The translations under genes and the position numbers were made by a program. From positions 119,206,080-119,270,079 of the forward strand of contig NC_082684.1 in NCBI RefSeq assembly GCF_949987515.2: 64,000 nucleotides of DNA, read 5' to 3'. Under the pieces are notes generated by a model. That model saw only the letters and a program-made list of their open reading frames with translations, had not been told where the DNA came from and searched no databases. The DNA comes from Delphinus delphis (Eukaryota > Chordata > Mammalia > Artiodactyla > Delphinidae). Within the stretch, counting starts at the first letter, position 1. The number at the start of each line of letters is the position of its first letter. Shown here one piece after another: positions 37,622 to 51,070 of the stretch.

Positions 37622-37949
37622 TCTTTTTTTTAAGATTTAATTTTATTTATTTTTTTGGCTGCGTTGGGTTGCTGCACATAGGCTTTCTCTAGTTTTGGCA
37701 AGGGGGGGCTACTCTTCGTTGCGGTGCACGGGCTTCTACTTGCAGTGGCTTCTCTTGTTGCGGAGCATGGTCTCTAGGCCCGCAGGCTCAGTAGTTGTGG
37801 CTCGCGGGCTCTAGAGCGCAGGCTCAGTAGTTGTGGCGCACAGGCTTAGTTGCTTCATGGCATGTGGGATCTTCCCAGACCAGGGATCGAACCCATGTCC
37901 CCTGAATTGGCAGGCAGATTCTTATCCACTGTGCCATGAGGGAAGTCCC
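37622..37949 (-). mobile_element. CHR-type SINE (328 bp)
   Basis: Minus-strand copy with poly(T) at the left and box B-type 'gatcgaaccc' near 37886. A perfect 16-bp target-site duplication (AGGAGGGAACACCTTT) sits at 37606-37621 and 37950-37965, inside the old LINE-1. It has two 'cagtagttg' units. Confidence 0.95.
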
Positions 37950-40900
37950 AGGAGGGAACACCTTTCAATTCATTTTATTAGACCAGCATTACTCTAATAC
38001 AAATCAGAATAAGACATTACAAAAAAAGTATAAGCCAGTATCCCTCATGAACTCTAGACATAAAATCCTCAACAAATATTAGTTTATTAGTAAATAAATT
38101 CATCAGTATCCTAAAAAGGATAATATATTAAGACCAAGTGGGTTTCATTTCAGGAATACAAGGCTGATTATAAATTTGAAAATTCATCAGTATAATTTAC
38201 CATGTTAACAGAATTCAACTTTTATTCATAATAAAAATAACTTTCATCAAACTAGGAGAAGAAAGGAAGTTTTTTAACCTAATAAAGAGTATTTTCAGAA
38301 ATTCTACAACTAATATACCTAATAAGGGGGAAACAGTCTTTTGGTAAAATAATATTAGGAACTAGACAGTGTTGTTTATTCTCCCACTCATATCCAACAC
38401 TGTACTGGAAGTCCTAGATGAAACAGTAAGGCAATAAAAATAAATAAAATGTATACACACTGGGAAGAAAGAAGTTAAACTCTGTTCACAGAAGATAATA
38501 GTTATGTAGAAAAGCATAAAAGAACCTACAAAAAAACTTCCAGTGAACAATTGGAATATGAAATTTTAAAATACCATTTAAATATTACTCAAAAAAATGC
38601 CTACAAATTTCACTAAATATTTGCATGATTTTCATGCTAAAACTACAAAACATTGTTGAAAGAAATCAAAGAGCCAGATGAGACAGATATCATATTAATG
38701 GGTTTGAAGACTCAATATTGTCAAGATGTCACTTCTTCCTAAATTGGTCAACAGATTAAAACACAACCCCAGTTTAAATCACAGCAAGGTTTTTTGTAGA
38801 TATCAACAAGCCAATTCTAAAATATGTATGGAAAGGCAAAGGAACTACATTGGCCAAAACAATTTTGAAAGAGAACAAAATAGGAAGACTAAGACTAACT
38901 GGTTTCAAGACCTACAATAAAGCTACAATAATAATGTGTGATACTGGCAAAAAGATGAGCACATTAGGTCAAAGAACAAAACAGAGAGCCCAGAAAATAG
39001 AGCCACAGAAATATATTCAGTTGGTTTTTTACAAAGGTAGTAGGGCAATTCAGTGGAGTAAGGATAGTCAGTACAACTAATGGGGCTGCAGCAATTTAGC
39101 ATCCATATGCAAAAACAGAACCTCGATGTATAATTCATAGCTTATACAAAAATTAACTTAAAATGTATTATAGATCCAAATGTAAAACACAAAACGCTGA
39201 AACTTCTAGAAGAAAACATTGGAGAATTACAACATCAAAAGCATGATCCATAAAGAAAAAATTGATATATTGGTATTTAACAAAATTTAAGTTTCACTCC
39301 ATGAAAAGGCCCTGTTCAGAGAATAAAAAGACAATCTACAGATAAGGAGAGAATATTTGCAAAATCACCTATCTAGTAAAAGATTTTTATCCAGAATGAT
39401 ACAACTACACACCTGTTAGAATGACTAAAATTACAAAAACAAAACCAAAAAACTAAAAATGCCAAGTTCTGGTGAGGATGCAGAGCAACAAGAATTCTCA
39501 TGTATTCCTGCTTGGAATTCAAAATGGTACAGCTACTTTGGAAAACAGTTTGACAACTTCTTATAAAGTTAAATATATACTTGTCATACAACCCAACGAT
39601 CCTGCTCTTAGAGTATTTACTCAAGTGAATTGAAAACCATGCTTATATAAAAAACTTATATTTTTCATAATCTCCCAAAAGTGAGAACAACCCAGATGTC
39701 CTTCCAGCAGATAAATGGGTATACACACTCTGGTACATCCATACAAAAGAATATTGCTCAGTAATACAAAAGGGATGAAGTATTTATTCACAACAATATA
39801 AATGAATTGTAAATGAATTTTGCTAATTGAAAGACGCCAGATCCCAAAGACTACATAGTATATATATGATTACATTTATATTTCATAATGGAAAATGCAA
39901 AACAGATAAGTGGTTGCCAGGGGTGGGGAGAGGAGTCAAATACAAAAGGGGTAGTATAAGGGAATTTTTGAGGGGATGGAACTATCTGTGATACTGTATT
40001 GTTCAATACATGAATCTATGCTTTTGTTAAAACCTACAAAACTGTACAATACAAAGAGTGATTTTTTTTACTATATGCCATTAAAAAAAGTCAACCAGGA
40101 TTCCAGGGGAACCCAAGATGAAATACAGACCATGATACATGAATATAACGTTATTACAAATGAGTGATATGATGATACTGAAGGGGATACTGAAGAGCTG
40201 CTCTAAATAACTTTGGAAACTGTTCTGACTGGATACCATAAGTATGGAGACCAAAAAAAATTGCATGAAATCACAGTGCTCAAGATGGTAAATTTGTTAC
40301 ACACATACACACCCTTAAGCAAGCAACTACTATACATTGTAGATAAAGAAAGCCAGGTTTCTCGAGAAAAAACTTACAATAAAGCAATGTGGGTGGGGAA
40401 GGCTGTAAAGAACCCTGTTTTTCAGGGTTGTATTTGGAGGTTTCAGTATGAACTTTTTTTTTTTTTAACCTATATACAGATAGATACAGAAATAGATGTT
40501 GTGTACACATGAATTCGTATACATCATATATTTCCTAGTTGTAACTGCTGAGAGGGTCTTAAAACAATGACACCTGGTAACTGAGCACACCTCGCACTCA
40601 GATCTTAGTTCTAAACACTGTTCTCCAATAAAAAGAATCAAGACTCCTTGGAGAAGTGATTGATTGTAGAGCTAGGGTCAGGAAAATACACAATGAACCA
40701 GAGGTGCCAGAGTATAAGGAAATGTATGTCAAAAGTCAGAGGAGCCCAACCTTTCAGAGGAGCTCCCAGTGGCCAGATCTAGAACAATTTAAGCAACAAA
40801 ATAAATAACAATATTATTGGGTTATAACACAAGAGGAATAAAAGAATTAAAAATACTGAGACTGTTACTAAGTAATTGATTGAATAAATAAAGGGAGAAG

Positions 40901-41650
40901 GGACAACTCTTCCTTAGAGAAGAATTCTAATTAAATACAGGTAGAAAGAATGAGAGAAATGGCAAATCACCATTGTAACACCACAGTGCAGACCTTGAAG
41001 GCAAAGTCAATGGATGAATGCTAAAATTAGCAAAAATTAAAGGAGAAATGGGGTATTTAATAAATCTCAGAATGTCTCTCCCCGAATAATCATTGATTAC
41101 AAAAAGAAAAATAGTGATTTTATAGTGGAGAATCCTGGAAGACACTACCTTAACCAGAAGATCAAGGTTAACATCACTGGTAATGGGATGACATGTGCTA
41201 AGAGGATCACCTCATCCCTGTGGTCTTCTTCCAAAAGTCCATGCTATCTGTCTAACTATGAGAAAATATCAGACAGACCCAAACTGAAGGATGATCTCCA
41301 AGATACCTGACCTTTACTCTTCCAAAGTTGTCAAGGTCAGTCATGAAAAACAAGGAAAGACTGAGGGAACTGTGGAGACCAGTGGAGACTAAGGATACAT
41401 GACAGCTAAAGACATGTGAGATGCAGGATCTGATCCAGGACCAGAAAAAAGACATTCATGAAAAGACTGAAAGCCAAGGAAAGTCTATAGCTTTGGTTAC
41501 TACTACATGCAATTTTGACAACTGCATCCTGTTTCTTCAGGGTGTTAACTTTGGGGGAAACTGGATGAGGTGTGTGGTGGTGTGCTCTCTTTGCAGCTGC
41601 TCTCTAAGCCTAAAACTGTTTCAGAATACAAACTTAAAAATACATACATA

Positions 41651-41757
41651 GAGGCGCAGTTGATTATGGAAGATTCTCACAAGAATAACACTTCAGGGAC
41701 AGCACCTAAATCTGGTTCAACAGTTCAGGGAGCTCATATTTGTCATATTCGTCAACA
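41651..41757. other. Segment of unknown origin between target duplication and LINE-1
   Basis: These 107 bp lie between the likely target-site duplication (41636-41650) and the first recognisable LINE-1 5' UTR sequence. They do not match the 5' UTR of the related LINE-1 at 1-4770 at the corresponding place. Confidence 0.4.
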
Positions 41758-44700
41758 GCCGTGTGGCTGATGGGGTCTTGGTGCAATGGCCTGGTGTCAG
41801 GCCTGAGCTTCTGAGGTGGGAGAGCCGAGTTCAGGACATTGGACCATCAGAGACCTCCTGGCCCCACGTAATATCAATCAGTGAGAGCTCTCCCAGAGAT
41901 TTCCATCTCAACACTAAGACCCAGCTCCACCCAACAGCCAACAAGCTCCAGTGCTGGATGCCTCATGCCAGACAACAAGCAAGACAGAAACACAACCCCA
42001 CCCATTAGCAGAGAGGCTGCCTAAAATCATACTAAGTTCACAGACACCCCAAAACACACCACTGGACGCAGCCCTGCCCACCAGAAAGACAAGATCCAGC
42101 CCTACCCACCAGAACACAGGCACTAGTCCCCTCCACCAGGAAGCCTACACAAGCCACTGAAGCAACCTCACCCACTGAGGACAGACACCAAAAACAACGG
42201 GAAGTACAAACCTGCAGCCTGCAAAAAGGAGACCCCAAACACAGTAAGTTAAACAAAAAGAGAAGACAGAGAAATATGCAGCATATGAAGGAACAAGATA
42301 AAAACCCACCAGACCAAGCAAATGAAGAGGAAATAGGCAGTATACTGGAAAAAGAATTCAGAATGATGATAGTAAAGATGAGCCAGTCTCCAATAGAATG
42401 AAGAAAATACAAGAAACGTTTAACAAGGACCTAGAGGAACTAAAGAGCCCACAAACAACGATGAACAACACAATAAATGAAATTAAAAATTCTCTAGAAG
42501 GAATCAATAGCAGAATAACTGAGGCAGAAGAACGTATAAGTGACCTGAAAGATAAAATAGTGGAAATAACTACCGCAGAGCAGAATAAAGAATGAAAAGA
42601 ATTGAGGACAGTCTCAGAGACCTCTGGGACCATACTAAATGCACCAACATTCGAATTATAGGGGTCTCAGAAGTAGAAGAGAAAAAGAAAGGGTCTAAGA
42701 AAATATTTGAAGAGATTATAGTTGAAAACTTCCCTAACAAGGGAAAGGCAATAGTCAATCAAGTCCAGGAAGCGCAGAGAGTCCCATACAGGATAAATCC
42801 AAGGAGAAGATGCCAAGACACATATTAATCAAAGTATCAAAATTTAAATACAAAGAAGAATATTAAAAGCAGCAAGGGAAAAGCAACAAATAACATACAA
42901 AGGAATCCCCATAAGGTAAACAGCTGATCTTTCAACAGAAACTCTGCAAGCCAGAAAGGAGCGGCAGCATATAATTAAAGTGATGAAAGGAAAAAATCTA
43001 CAACCAAGATTACTCTACCCAGCAAAGATCTCATTCAGATTTGACAGAGAAATTAAAACCTTTACAGACAAGTAAAAGTTAAGAGAATTCAGCACCACCA
43101 AACCAGCTTTACAACAAATGCCAAAGGAACTTCTCAAGGCAGGAAACACGAATGAAGGAAAAAACCTCCAAAAACAAACCCAAAGCCATTAAGAAAATGG
43201 TAATAGGAACATATATATCGATAATTACCTTAAATGTAAATGGATTAAATGCTCCCACCAAAAGACACAGACTGGCTGAATGGATACAAAAACAAGACCC
43301 ATATATATGCTGTCCACAAGAGACCCACTTCAGACCAAGGGACACATACAGACTGAAAGTGAGGGGATGGAAAATGAAATTCCATGCAAATGGAAATCAA
43401 AAGAAAGCTGGAGTAGCAATTCTCATATCAGACAAAATAGACTTTAAAATAAAGACTATTACAAGAGACAGAGAAGGACACTACATAATGATCAAGGGAT
43501 CAATCCAAGAAGAAGATACAACAATTGTAAATATTTATGCATCCAACATAGGAGCACCTCAATACAGAAGGCAAATGCTAACAGCCATAAAAGGGGAAAT
43601 CAACAGTAACACAATCATAGTAGGGGACTTTACACCCACTTTCACCAATGAACAGATGATCCAAACAGAAAATAAATAAGGAAACACAAGCTTTAAATGA
43701 CACATTAGACAAGATAGCCTTAAGTGATATTTATAGGACATTCCATCCAAAAACAACAGAATACACTGTCTTCTCAAGTGCTCATGGAACATTCTCCAGG
43801 CTAGATCATATCTTGGGACACAAATCAAGCCTTGGTAAATTTAAGAAAATTGAAATCATAACAAGTATCTTTACTGACCACAATGCTATGAGACTAGATA
43901 TCAATTACGGGAAAAAAACTAAAAAATACAAACACATGGAGGCTAAACAGTACTCTACTAAATAACCAAGAGATCACTGAAGAAAACAAAGAGAAATCAA
44001 AAAGTACCTAGAAACAAATGATGATGAAAACACAACCCAAAACCTATGGGATGCAGCAAAAGCAAAAGCAGTTCTAAGAGGGAAGTTTATACCAATACAA
44101 TCCTACCTCAAGAAACAAGAAAAATCTCAAACAACCTAACCTTACACCTAAAGCAATTAGAGAAAGAAGAACAAAAAACCCTAAAGTTAGCGGAAGGAAA
44201 GAAATCATAAAGATCAGATCAGAAATAAATGAAAAAGAAATGAAGGAAACAATACCGAAGATCAGCAAAACTAAAAGCTGGTTATTTGAGAAGATAAACA
44301 ATATTAATAAACCATTAGCCAGACCTATCAAGAAAAAAAGGGAGAAGACTTAAATCAACAGAATTAGAAATGAAAAAGAAGTAACAACTGACACTGTAGA
44401 AATACAAAGGATCATGAGAGATTACTACAAGCAACTATATGCCAATAAAATGGACAACCTGAAGAAATGCACAAATTCTTACAAAAGCACAACCTTCCGA
44501 GGCTGAACCAGGAAGAAATAGAAAATATAAACAGACCAATCACAAGCACTGAAATTGAAACTGTGATTAAAAGTCTGCCAACAAACCAAAGCACAGGACC
44601 AGATGGGTTCACAGGTGAATCTATCAAACATTCAGAGAAGAGCAAACACCTATCCTTCTCAAACTCTTGGAAAATATAGCAGAGGGAGGAACACTCCCAA

Positions 44701-47322
44701 ACTCATTCTATGAGGCCACTATCACCCTGATACTAAAAGCAGACAAAGATATCACAAAAAAAGAAAACTACAGGCCAATATCACTGATGAACATAGATGC
44801 AAAAATCCTCAACAAAACACTAGCAAACAGAATCCAACAGCACATTAAAAGGATCATACACCATAATCAAGTTGGGTCTATCTCAGGAATGCAGGGATTC
44901 TTCAATATATGTAAATCAATCAATGTGATACACCCTGTTAACAAATTGAAGGCTAAAAACCATATGATCATTTCAGTAGATGCAGAAAAAGCTTTCGACA
45001 AAATTCAACACCCATTTATGATAAAAACTCTCTAGAAAATATAATAAAGGCCGTATATGACAAACCCACAGCCAACATCATTCTCAATGGTGAAAAACTG
45101 AAACCATTTCCTCTAAGACCAGGAACAAGGCAAGGTTGAGCCCTCTCACCACTGTTATTCAACATAGTTTTGGAAGTTTTAGCCACAGTAGTCTGAGGAG
45201 AAAAAGAAATAAAAGGAATCCAAATCAGAAAAGAAGAAGTAAAACTGTCAGTGTTTGCAGATGACGTGATACTATACATAGAGAATCCTAACATGTTACC
45301 AGAAAACTACTAGAGCTAATCAATGAATTTGGTAAAGTAGCAGGATACAAAATTAATGCACAGAAATCTCTTGCATTCCTATACACTCATGATGAAAAAT
45401 CTGAAAGAGAAATTAAGGAAACACTCCCATTTACCACTTCAACAAAAAGAATAAATCACCTAGGAATAAACCTACCTAAGGAGACAAAAGACTTGTATGC
45501 GGAAAACTATAAGACACTGATGAAAAATTAAAGACGGTACAAACAGATGGAGAGATATACCATGTTCTTGGATTGGAAGAATCAACGTTGTGAAAATGAC
45601 TATAGTACCCAAAGCAATCTACACATTCAGTGCAATCCCTGTTAAACTACCAATGGCATTTTTCACAGAACTAGAACAAAAAATTTCACAATTTGTATGG
45701 AAACACAAAAGACCCTGAATAGCCAAAGCAATCTTGAGAAAGAAAAACGGAGCTGGAGGAATCAGGCTCCTGGACTACAGACTATACTACAAAGCTACAG
45801 TAATCAAGACAGATGGTACTGGCACAAAAATAGAAATACAGATCAATGGAACAGCATAGAAAGCCCAGAGATTAAACCCACACACATATGGTCACCTTAT
45901 TTTAATAAAGGAGGCAAGAATATACAATGGAGAAAAGACAGCCTCTTCAGTAAGTGGTGCTGGGAAAACTGGACAGCTACATGTAAAAGAGTAAAATTAG
46001 AACACTCCCTAACACTGTATACAAAAATAAATTCAAAATAGATTAAAGACCTAAATGTAAGGCCAGACACTATAAAACTCTTAGAGGAAAACATAGGCAG
46101 AAAACTCTGTGACATAAATCACAGCAAGATCCTTTTTGACCCACCTCCTAGAGAAATGGAAATAAAAACAAACAAATGGGACCTAATGAAACTTAAAAGC
46201 TTTTGCACAGCAAAGGAAACCATAAACAAGATGAAAAGACCATTGCTCAGAATGGGAGCAATATTTGCATATGAAGCAACAAAGGATTAATCTCCAAAAT
46301 GTACAAGCAACTCATGCAGCTCAATATCAAAAAAACAACCCAATCCCAAAATGGGCAGAAGACCTAAAATAGACATTTATCCAAAGAAGATATACAGATT
46401 GTCAACAAACACATGAAAGGATGCTCAGCATCACTCATCATCAGAGAAATGCAATTCAAAACCACAATGAGGTATCACCTCACACCAGTCAGAATGGCCA
46501 TCATCGAAAAATCTACAAACAACAAATGCTGGAGAGGGTGTGGAGAAAAGGGAACCCTCTTGCGCTGTTGGTGGGAATTGTAATTGATACAGCCACTGTG
46601 GAGAACAGTATGGAGGTTCCTTAAAAAAAGAAAAATAGAACTACCATATGACCCAGCAATCCCACTACTGGGCATATACCCTGAGAAGAGCATAATTCAA
46701 AAAGACACATGCACCCCAATGTTCATTGCAGCACTATTTACAATAGCCAGGACATGGAAGCAACCTAAGTGTCCATTGACAGATGAATGGATATAGAAGA
46801 TGTGGCACATATATACAATCGAATATTACTCAGCCATAAAAAGAAACGAAATTGAGTTATTTGTCTTGAGGTGGATGGACCTAGAGTCTGTCATACAGAT
46901 TGAAGTAAGTCAGAAAGAGAAAAACAAATACCGTATGCTAACACACATGGAATCTAAAAAGAAAAAAACTTGGTTCTGACAAACCTAGGGGCAGGACAGG
47001 AATAAATACACAGATGTAGAGAATGGACTTGAGGACACCGGGAGGGGTAAGGGTAAGCTGGGACGAAGTTAGAAATTAGCACTGACATATATACACTACC
47101 AGCTGTAAAATAGTTAGTGGGAAGCAGCTTCATCGCACGCACAGAGAGATCAGCTCAGTGCTTTGTGACCACCTAGAGGGGTGGGATGGGGAAGGTGGGA
47201 GGGAAATGCAAGAGGGAGGGGATATGGGGGTGATATATATATACATATAGCTGACTTACTTTGTTATACAGCAGAAACTAACACAACATTGTAAAGCAAT
47301 TATACTCCAATAAAGATGTTTA
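41758..47322 (+). mobile_element. Younger LINE-1 with ORF1, ORF2 and 3' UTR, all broken
   Basis: Sense-strand LINE-1 starting inside the 5' UTR; it lacks about 1.4 kb of the promoter part seen in the copy at 1-4770. ORF1 (about 42355-43140) is split into two frames (42398-42595 and 42592-42828). ORF2 starts at 43197. The 3' UTR ends at a near-AATAAA and a short A-run at 47322. A probable duplication, AAAAATACATACATA at 41636-41650 against AAAAATACATACCTA at 47323-47337, matches at 14 of 15 bases. It sits at the very 3' end of the old LINE-1. Confidence 0.9.
43197..46980 (+). pseudogene. LINE-1 ORF2 pseudogene
   Basis: The ATG at 43197 opens the endonuclease (NVNGLN and QETHFRPRD motifs), but the frame fails at about 43677, just after GDFT, where the family has GDFN. 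Later pieces include the RT palm with FADDVILY near 45255 and a C-terminal frame ending at a TAG at about 46794. Several stops and frameshifts separate them. An intact ORF2 would encode about 1,270 residues with endonuclease and reverse transcriptase activity. This one cannot. Confidence 0.9.
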
Positions 47323-48699
47323 AAAAATACATACCTATATATAACAGAGAAGTATGTCCCCAAGAAAAGGAGTTGAGAAAAAATGACATTTAGGATAGTC
47401 ATTTGGCTCACCTTTCATGAACTGGATGTGGAATACCTGCCACTATCCTTCAGAAATAAAAACTATAGGAAGTTTCATTTAAGGTGTAGAAATACATTTA
47501 TAAGAATTACTAATAAACTGCAGGATTTAAGGACAAACTACAAGTTTGACATTTAGTACCTTGTCAGTTATCTTAATCTTTTTTTAAGAGATCATGAAGC
47601 ATCTCCGTGGAATTCTTAAAATTTGCCACAGAAACTATTTACACCCTTATCCCTGTAAGTTATAGTGAAAACTGTACACACACCCATATTATTTTGATGT
47701 GTCTTACAGTTGGAGATGTGTGAAGACATCTGTAACAAAACAGTTGAAGAGCATTTTGTGCACATTTGAAATAGAAGTTTATAGGCCAGGTAGTTGTTTT
47801 TCACAGTAAATAATGAGGCTTCTTCCTATTTTACACCATTGTCTGCTTTCAGATTGGGGCTTCATGTATCAGTGATGCTTATAAAGACACCTTTCGCAGA
47901 TTGACAAAGAAGCTTGACTTACTCAAGTAAAATAATAAAAACCCTAGATAGTAGATTATTTCTAGCATATTAAGACTTTCTAGATGTGTAGGGGAAAAAG
48001 GAGCAGTATGTTTCATTCATCTTTTCTGTATGTGATTTATCAGTTCATTTCTCCTCCAGTCTCATTTTCTTCATATATGTGGTTTTTCTCCATTGAAATT
48101 ATTATATTCATTTGAAAACTGTATTTGCAAATGATAAACATATAAATTTGTATTATTTAAAACTATACTTACTAAATGTTTGATTTCTTGTTGTTTCATA
48201 ACAGTGTGCTTAGTTACTGTGGGAAATAAGAAAACAAGATAATTTCTGCCCACCAAGGAGCACAGAATCTAGTATAAGATAAATGGACATGTGTGACCAG
48301 GTAGGGTAGGGATGGGAGGATTTAGATGTAAGTATAGAGTTAATATTCTCCAGATTCCAAATAGAAACTAGTTTCATGATTAGGAAATACTTTTATATAT
48401 TGTCACAGTAGCATGGCCATGTGTAGGCGAGGCCAGCATAAGAGCAGACCAAGTTGGGGTAGGAATGTCTAAATCCTGGCCCTAGAGGATTTAAAAGAAT
48501 CTTTCCAGTCTTTTGAAGTCAACTACAGGTACAGAAACAATAAATAATTTATGTTTGTACTTACTGCATATATAATCATCTCTTTAGACTTCCAAACAAC
48601 TGCTAGTGTTCAGATACCATGTTTTTCTAAAGAAATATTTAATATTCGAGTACCAACAGTCTTAGTAACTCTCTTATCCCTCTTATGTGCTGAGTGCAG

Positions 48700-48723
48700 T
48701 CGGAGGAAGAGGAATTGGAGTTG
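48700..48723 (+). CDS. MEF2A: MEF2A beta microexon (8 codons)
   Basis: Twenty-four nucleotides encode SEEEELEL, the acidic beta segment of MEF2A. The acceptor AG is at 48698-48699 and the donor is GTGAGT at 48724. Phase 0 on both sides lets it be included or skipped without frame change. In the MEF2 family beta-containing forms are enriched in striated muscle and brain and activate transcription more strongly. The acceptor region has a short pyrimidine stretch (CTCTCTTATCCCTCTT, about 48669-48684), two TGC trinucleotides at 48688 and 48695, and a competing AG at 48693-48694. All of these suit a regulated microexon. It is far below usual open-frame cut-offs and was recognised from its residues and splice sites. 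Confidence 0.96.
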
Positions 48724-50869
48724 GTGAGTGTGGGTTTCCGATTGAAGGGAGTTGAAAAAGATGTAGAAAGTACTAATTCTCTTCAGTGTTTTTATCTAAT
48801 ATTCCCTTTGTTACACAGATTTTTTTTCTTGCTATTAAATACTGTCCAAACATTTTGAATAACTAAACCAACCTACGGGTACTGCAGAGTCTGGTTTTCC
48901 TACTTATAATTGTATATCTTGACCCATTTTATTTGTTACCACTTTTTAGGGAACTTTGGGATAGAGCCTTTATAAACAATAGCTGTCCATGATGAGAAGA
49001 CACATTAAAGATTTTTTTTAAGGAAAGATACAGAATACCTTTTATAGTTCCCCAAATTATTAATATATTTTTAGAAAATGACTTCACCCTCACAATTCCT
49101 CAGATTGTAACACACTGTCTTGTGTTTCTCTTTCTTTCAAAAAGATTACATCATTTTTGGTGAGGTCACCTTTTTTCAGAGTTAGAATTATTTCATCCTG
49201 CATGAGACGATCTGAACCACAAGGGGGTTCCCTGTTTATTAAAATGAATGTCTTTAATTTAACATACACAAACTTATTTTTTTTTCTATCAGAAGATATT
49301 CTGTTCTTAAAAGTAGCTATTACCTTTTTTCCAAAACAAATGATTTTTATTGGCTTTTTTTCTAGAAATTAAATTTGACTAAAAGTAACTTTCAGTTAAT
49401 ATATTTCTTTGGGAACTAAAACTCAAACCTCACAGAACTGATCTTCTGATTTCACAGTCAGCTGCTAATTAGGTGACCTTAAGGGGAATAAAAACTTGAA
49501 AATGTTTAGTTTTTAGCATGGACAGAGGTTTAGATTGCATGAAAGCATGGGGGAAAGGCATCTGTTCATTTTGTTTACATTATTTTATATATATATATAT
49601 ATGCATGTTGGTATGTTTTGCACAGTTGCTTTCTTTTCAAATAAGGTTGTCTGTGCTCTGTCCTTAAAACGAGAGATTGTTCTTTAACTTTGTGTTCACT
49701 CTCACAGTTTTGGATGTGGTTTCATATTGGTTAACTAAAATATACTAGCCAGCTTTCGTTGTGGCGTTGGATTATATCATGTGCAGATTTTAACTATCTT
49801 TTGGGGAAATACTGTACTTAATGATACAGTAATGATTAGCAAATGGATGTTTATAGTTCAAGATAAAATAATTCATCTTAGATTAAACCTCACTATTTAT
49901 ACCCTTAAGAAGTTATCATAAGTGCTTCCTTGTGAACTTATGAATTATCTAGCAATATGTTGCCCTCTAGTGGTTGTGGAAATCAGTGCCATTGAGCTTT
50001 AATGGGTAGAACCGATATATTGGAGTGTTACTGTTTTACAAACACACACACACCCCATCCCACCCACCCCCCCATCTTGAGGTCACATCAGTAGATTTCC
50101 GTGGAGGTGAAGCTATGGCATGAATAAAGCTAGACCAAACCATGTTGTACTTTATTTTTCACCTAGTATTTGACTCTTGAAGTTTCAGTGACCAAATCTG
50201 TGAGAACAAATTAAATCCAAAGTAGATCTGTCTCAAAAATTCATTAAAATTTTTAACTTGATGCTGAGACAAAAATGTATTCCTTTCCACATTCCTTAAA
50301 GTATACCCTCAATTACAGAATCTCAAAGGTAAATTTCTAAGTATTTGAAGACTATAAAATCTAGCAATCATAAAAATAAATACTTGTAATTAAGAAACAA
50401 ATATATAACCAAAAATTGTATAGTCATTCGCATTTCTAAAACTTAAGCTAATTCAGACTCTAAAACTTAATCAATTTAAAATGCAGAGCTTTATGTGTCA
50501 GACTAAAATATAATCAGAAACACAATCTATTAGAATTCGGAAAGTTGTATAAATTGGCTTGAGCTCTAAAATATAATCATGAATGGCTCTGACCCCAAGT
50601 GAAATAAAGACAAGTGCCCGGAGCCTACACTAAAGACTCCTTTAGAACCAGGCTACAGAGATTCCTTTAGAAGCCTTGCAATTCTAGAACAACTCTACTT
50701 CATGACAGCTCCAGGGGAATAGCTATGGATCAGAAGGAATAAATATATTTACCTTTTTTTTTATACGAGTTATGTAGAAATCTTGGGCCAGAGGGTTTCT
50801 TAGAGCAATAATTTAAGGGTACTATCTTACCTTCCTGTAGTACTTCAGTTGTCTCAAAGCATTTCCCAT

Positions 50870-51070
50870 CTATTACCTTACTATATTCTCACAGTAGTAC
50901 TACAAGGCAGGCAGCACAATGATCGCTATCTTCCCCACTTTACAACTGAAGAGGTTTGGAGAGGTTAAATGATTTTCCCAGTGCTTAGGAATTAGTGAAT
51001 CTGGGACAAGATCCAGGGCAGTATACCTGAATGGTCTTTCCAACATCCTCTAATTTAAGATTGGATAGAA
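50870..51070 (-). mobile_element. MIR SINE
   Basis: The blocks 'actatattctcacagtagtac', 'ccactttacaactgaagagg', 'gaggttaaatgattttccca' and 'gtgaatctgggacaag' follow the reverse complement of MIR. Confidence 0.7.

Larger units (their letters stand above)
33200..41640 (+). mobile_element. Old near-full-length LINE-1, interrupted twice
   Basis: Old LINE-1 sequence can be followed in order on the + strand: 5' UTR-like region (about 33200-34050), ORF1 remnant (about 34050-34670), inter-ORF region resuming at about 35775, endonuclease region near 36420, reverse transcriptase near 37500-38950, ORF2 C-terminus near 39400-39950, and a long 3' UTR to about 41640 ending with 'ctaaaactgtttcagaatacaaa'. 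It is interrupted by a repeat at about 34674-35775 and a CHR SINE at 37622-37949. No open frame longer than about 75 codons survives, so it is long dead. Confidence 0.75.
32167..48699 (+). other. MEF2A: MEF2A largest intron (16.5 kb)
   Basis: GTATGT donor and TGCAG acceptor before the beta microexon. It contains a minus-strand MIR (about 32980-33190), an old LINE-1 (about 33200-41640) with a nested repeat and a CHR SINE, and a younger LINE-1 (to 47322). The last 1.36 kb (47338-48699) shows no named repeat and leads to the microexon. The 32170-32980 stretch also shows nothing I can name. Confidence 0.75.

Noticed and set aside
20867..37949. tRNA genes suggested by A-box and B-box motifs
   Set aside because: The motifs belong to the tRNA-derived heads of CHR SINEs, with poly(A) tails and target duplications. 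No complete tRNA fold is present.
43152..43679. A 175-codon open frame as a host gene
   Set aside because: It is the endonuclease part of a broken LINE-1 ORF2, with matching LINE-1 sequence on both sides.
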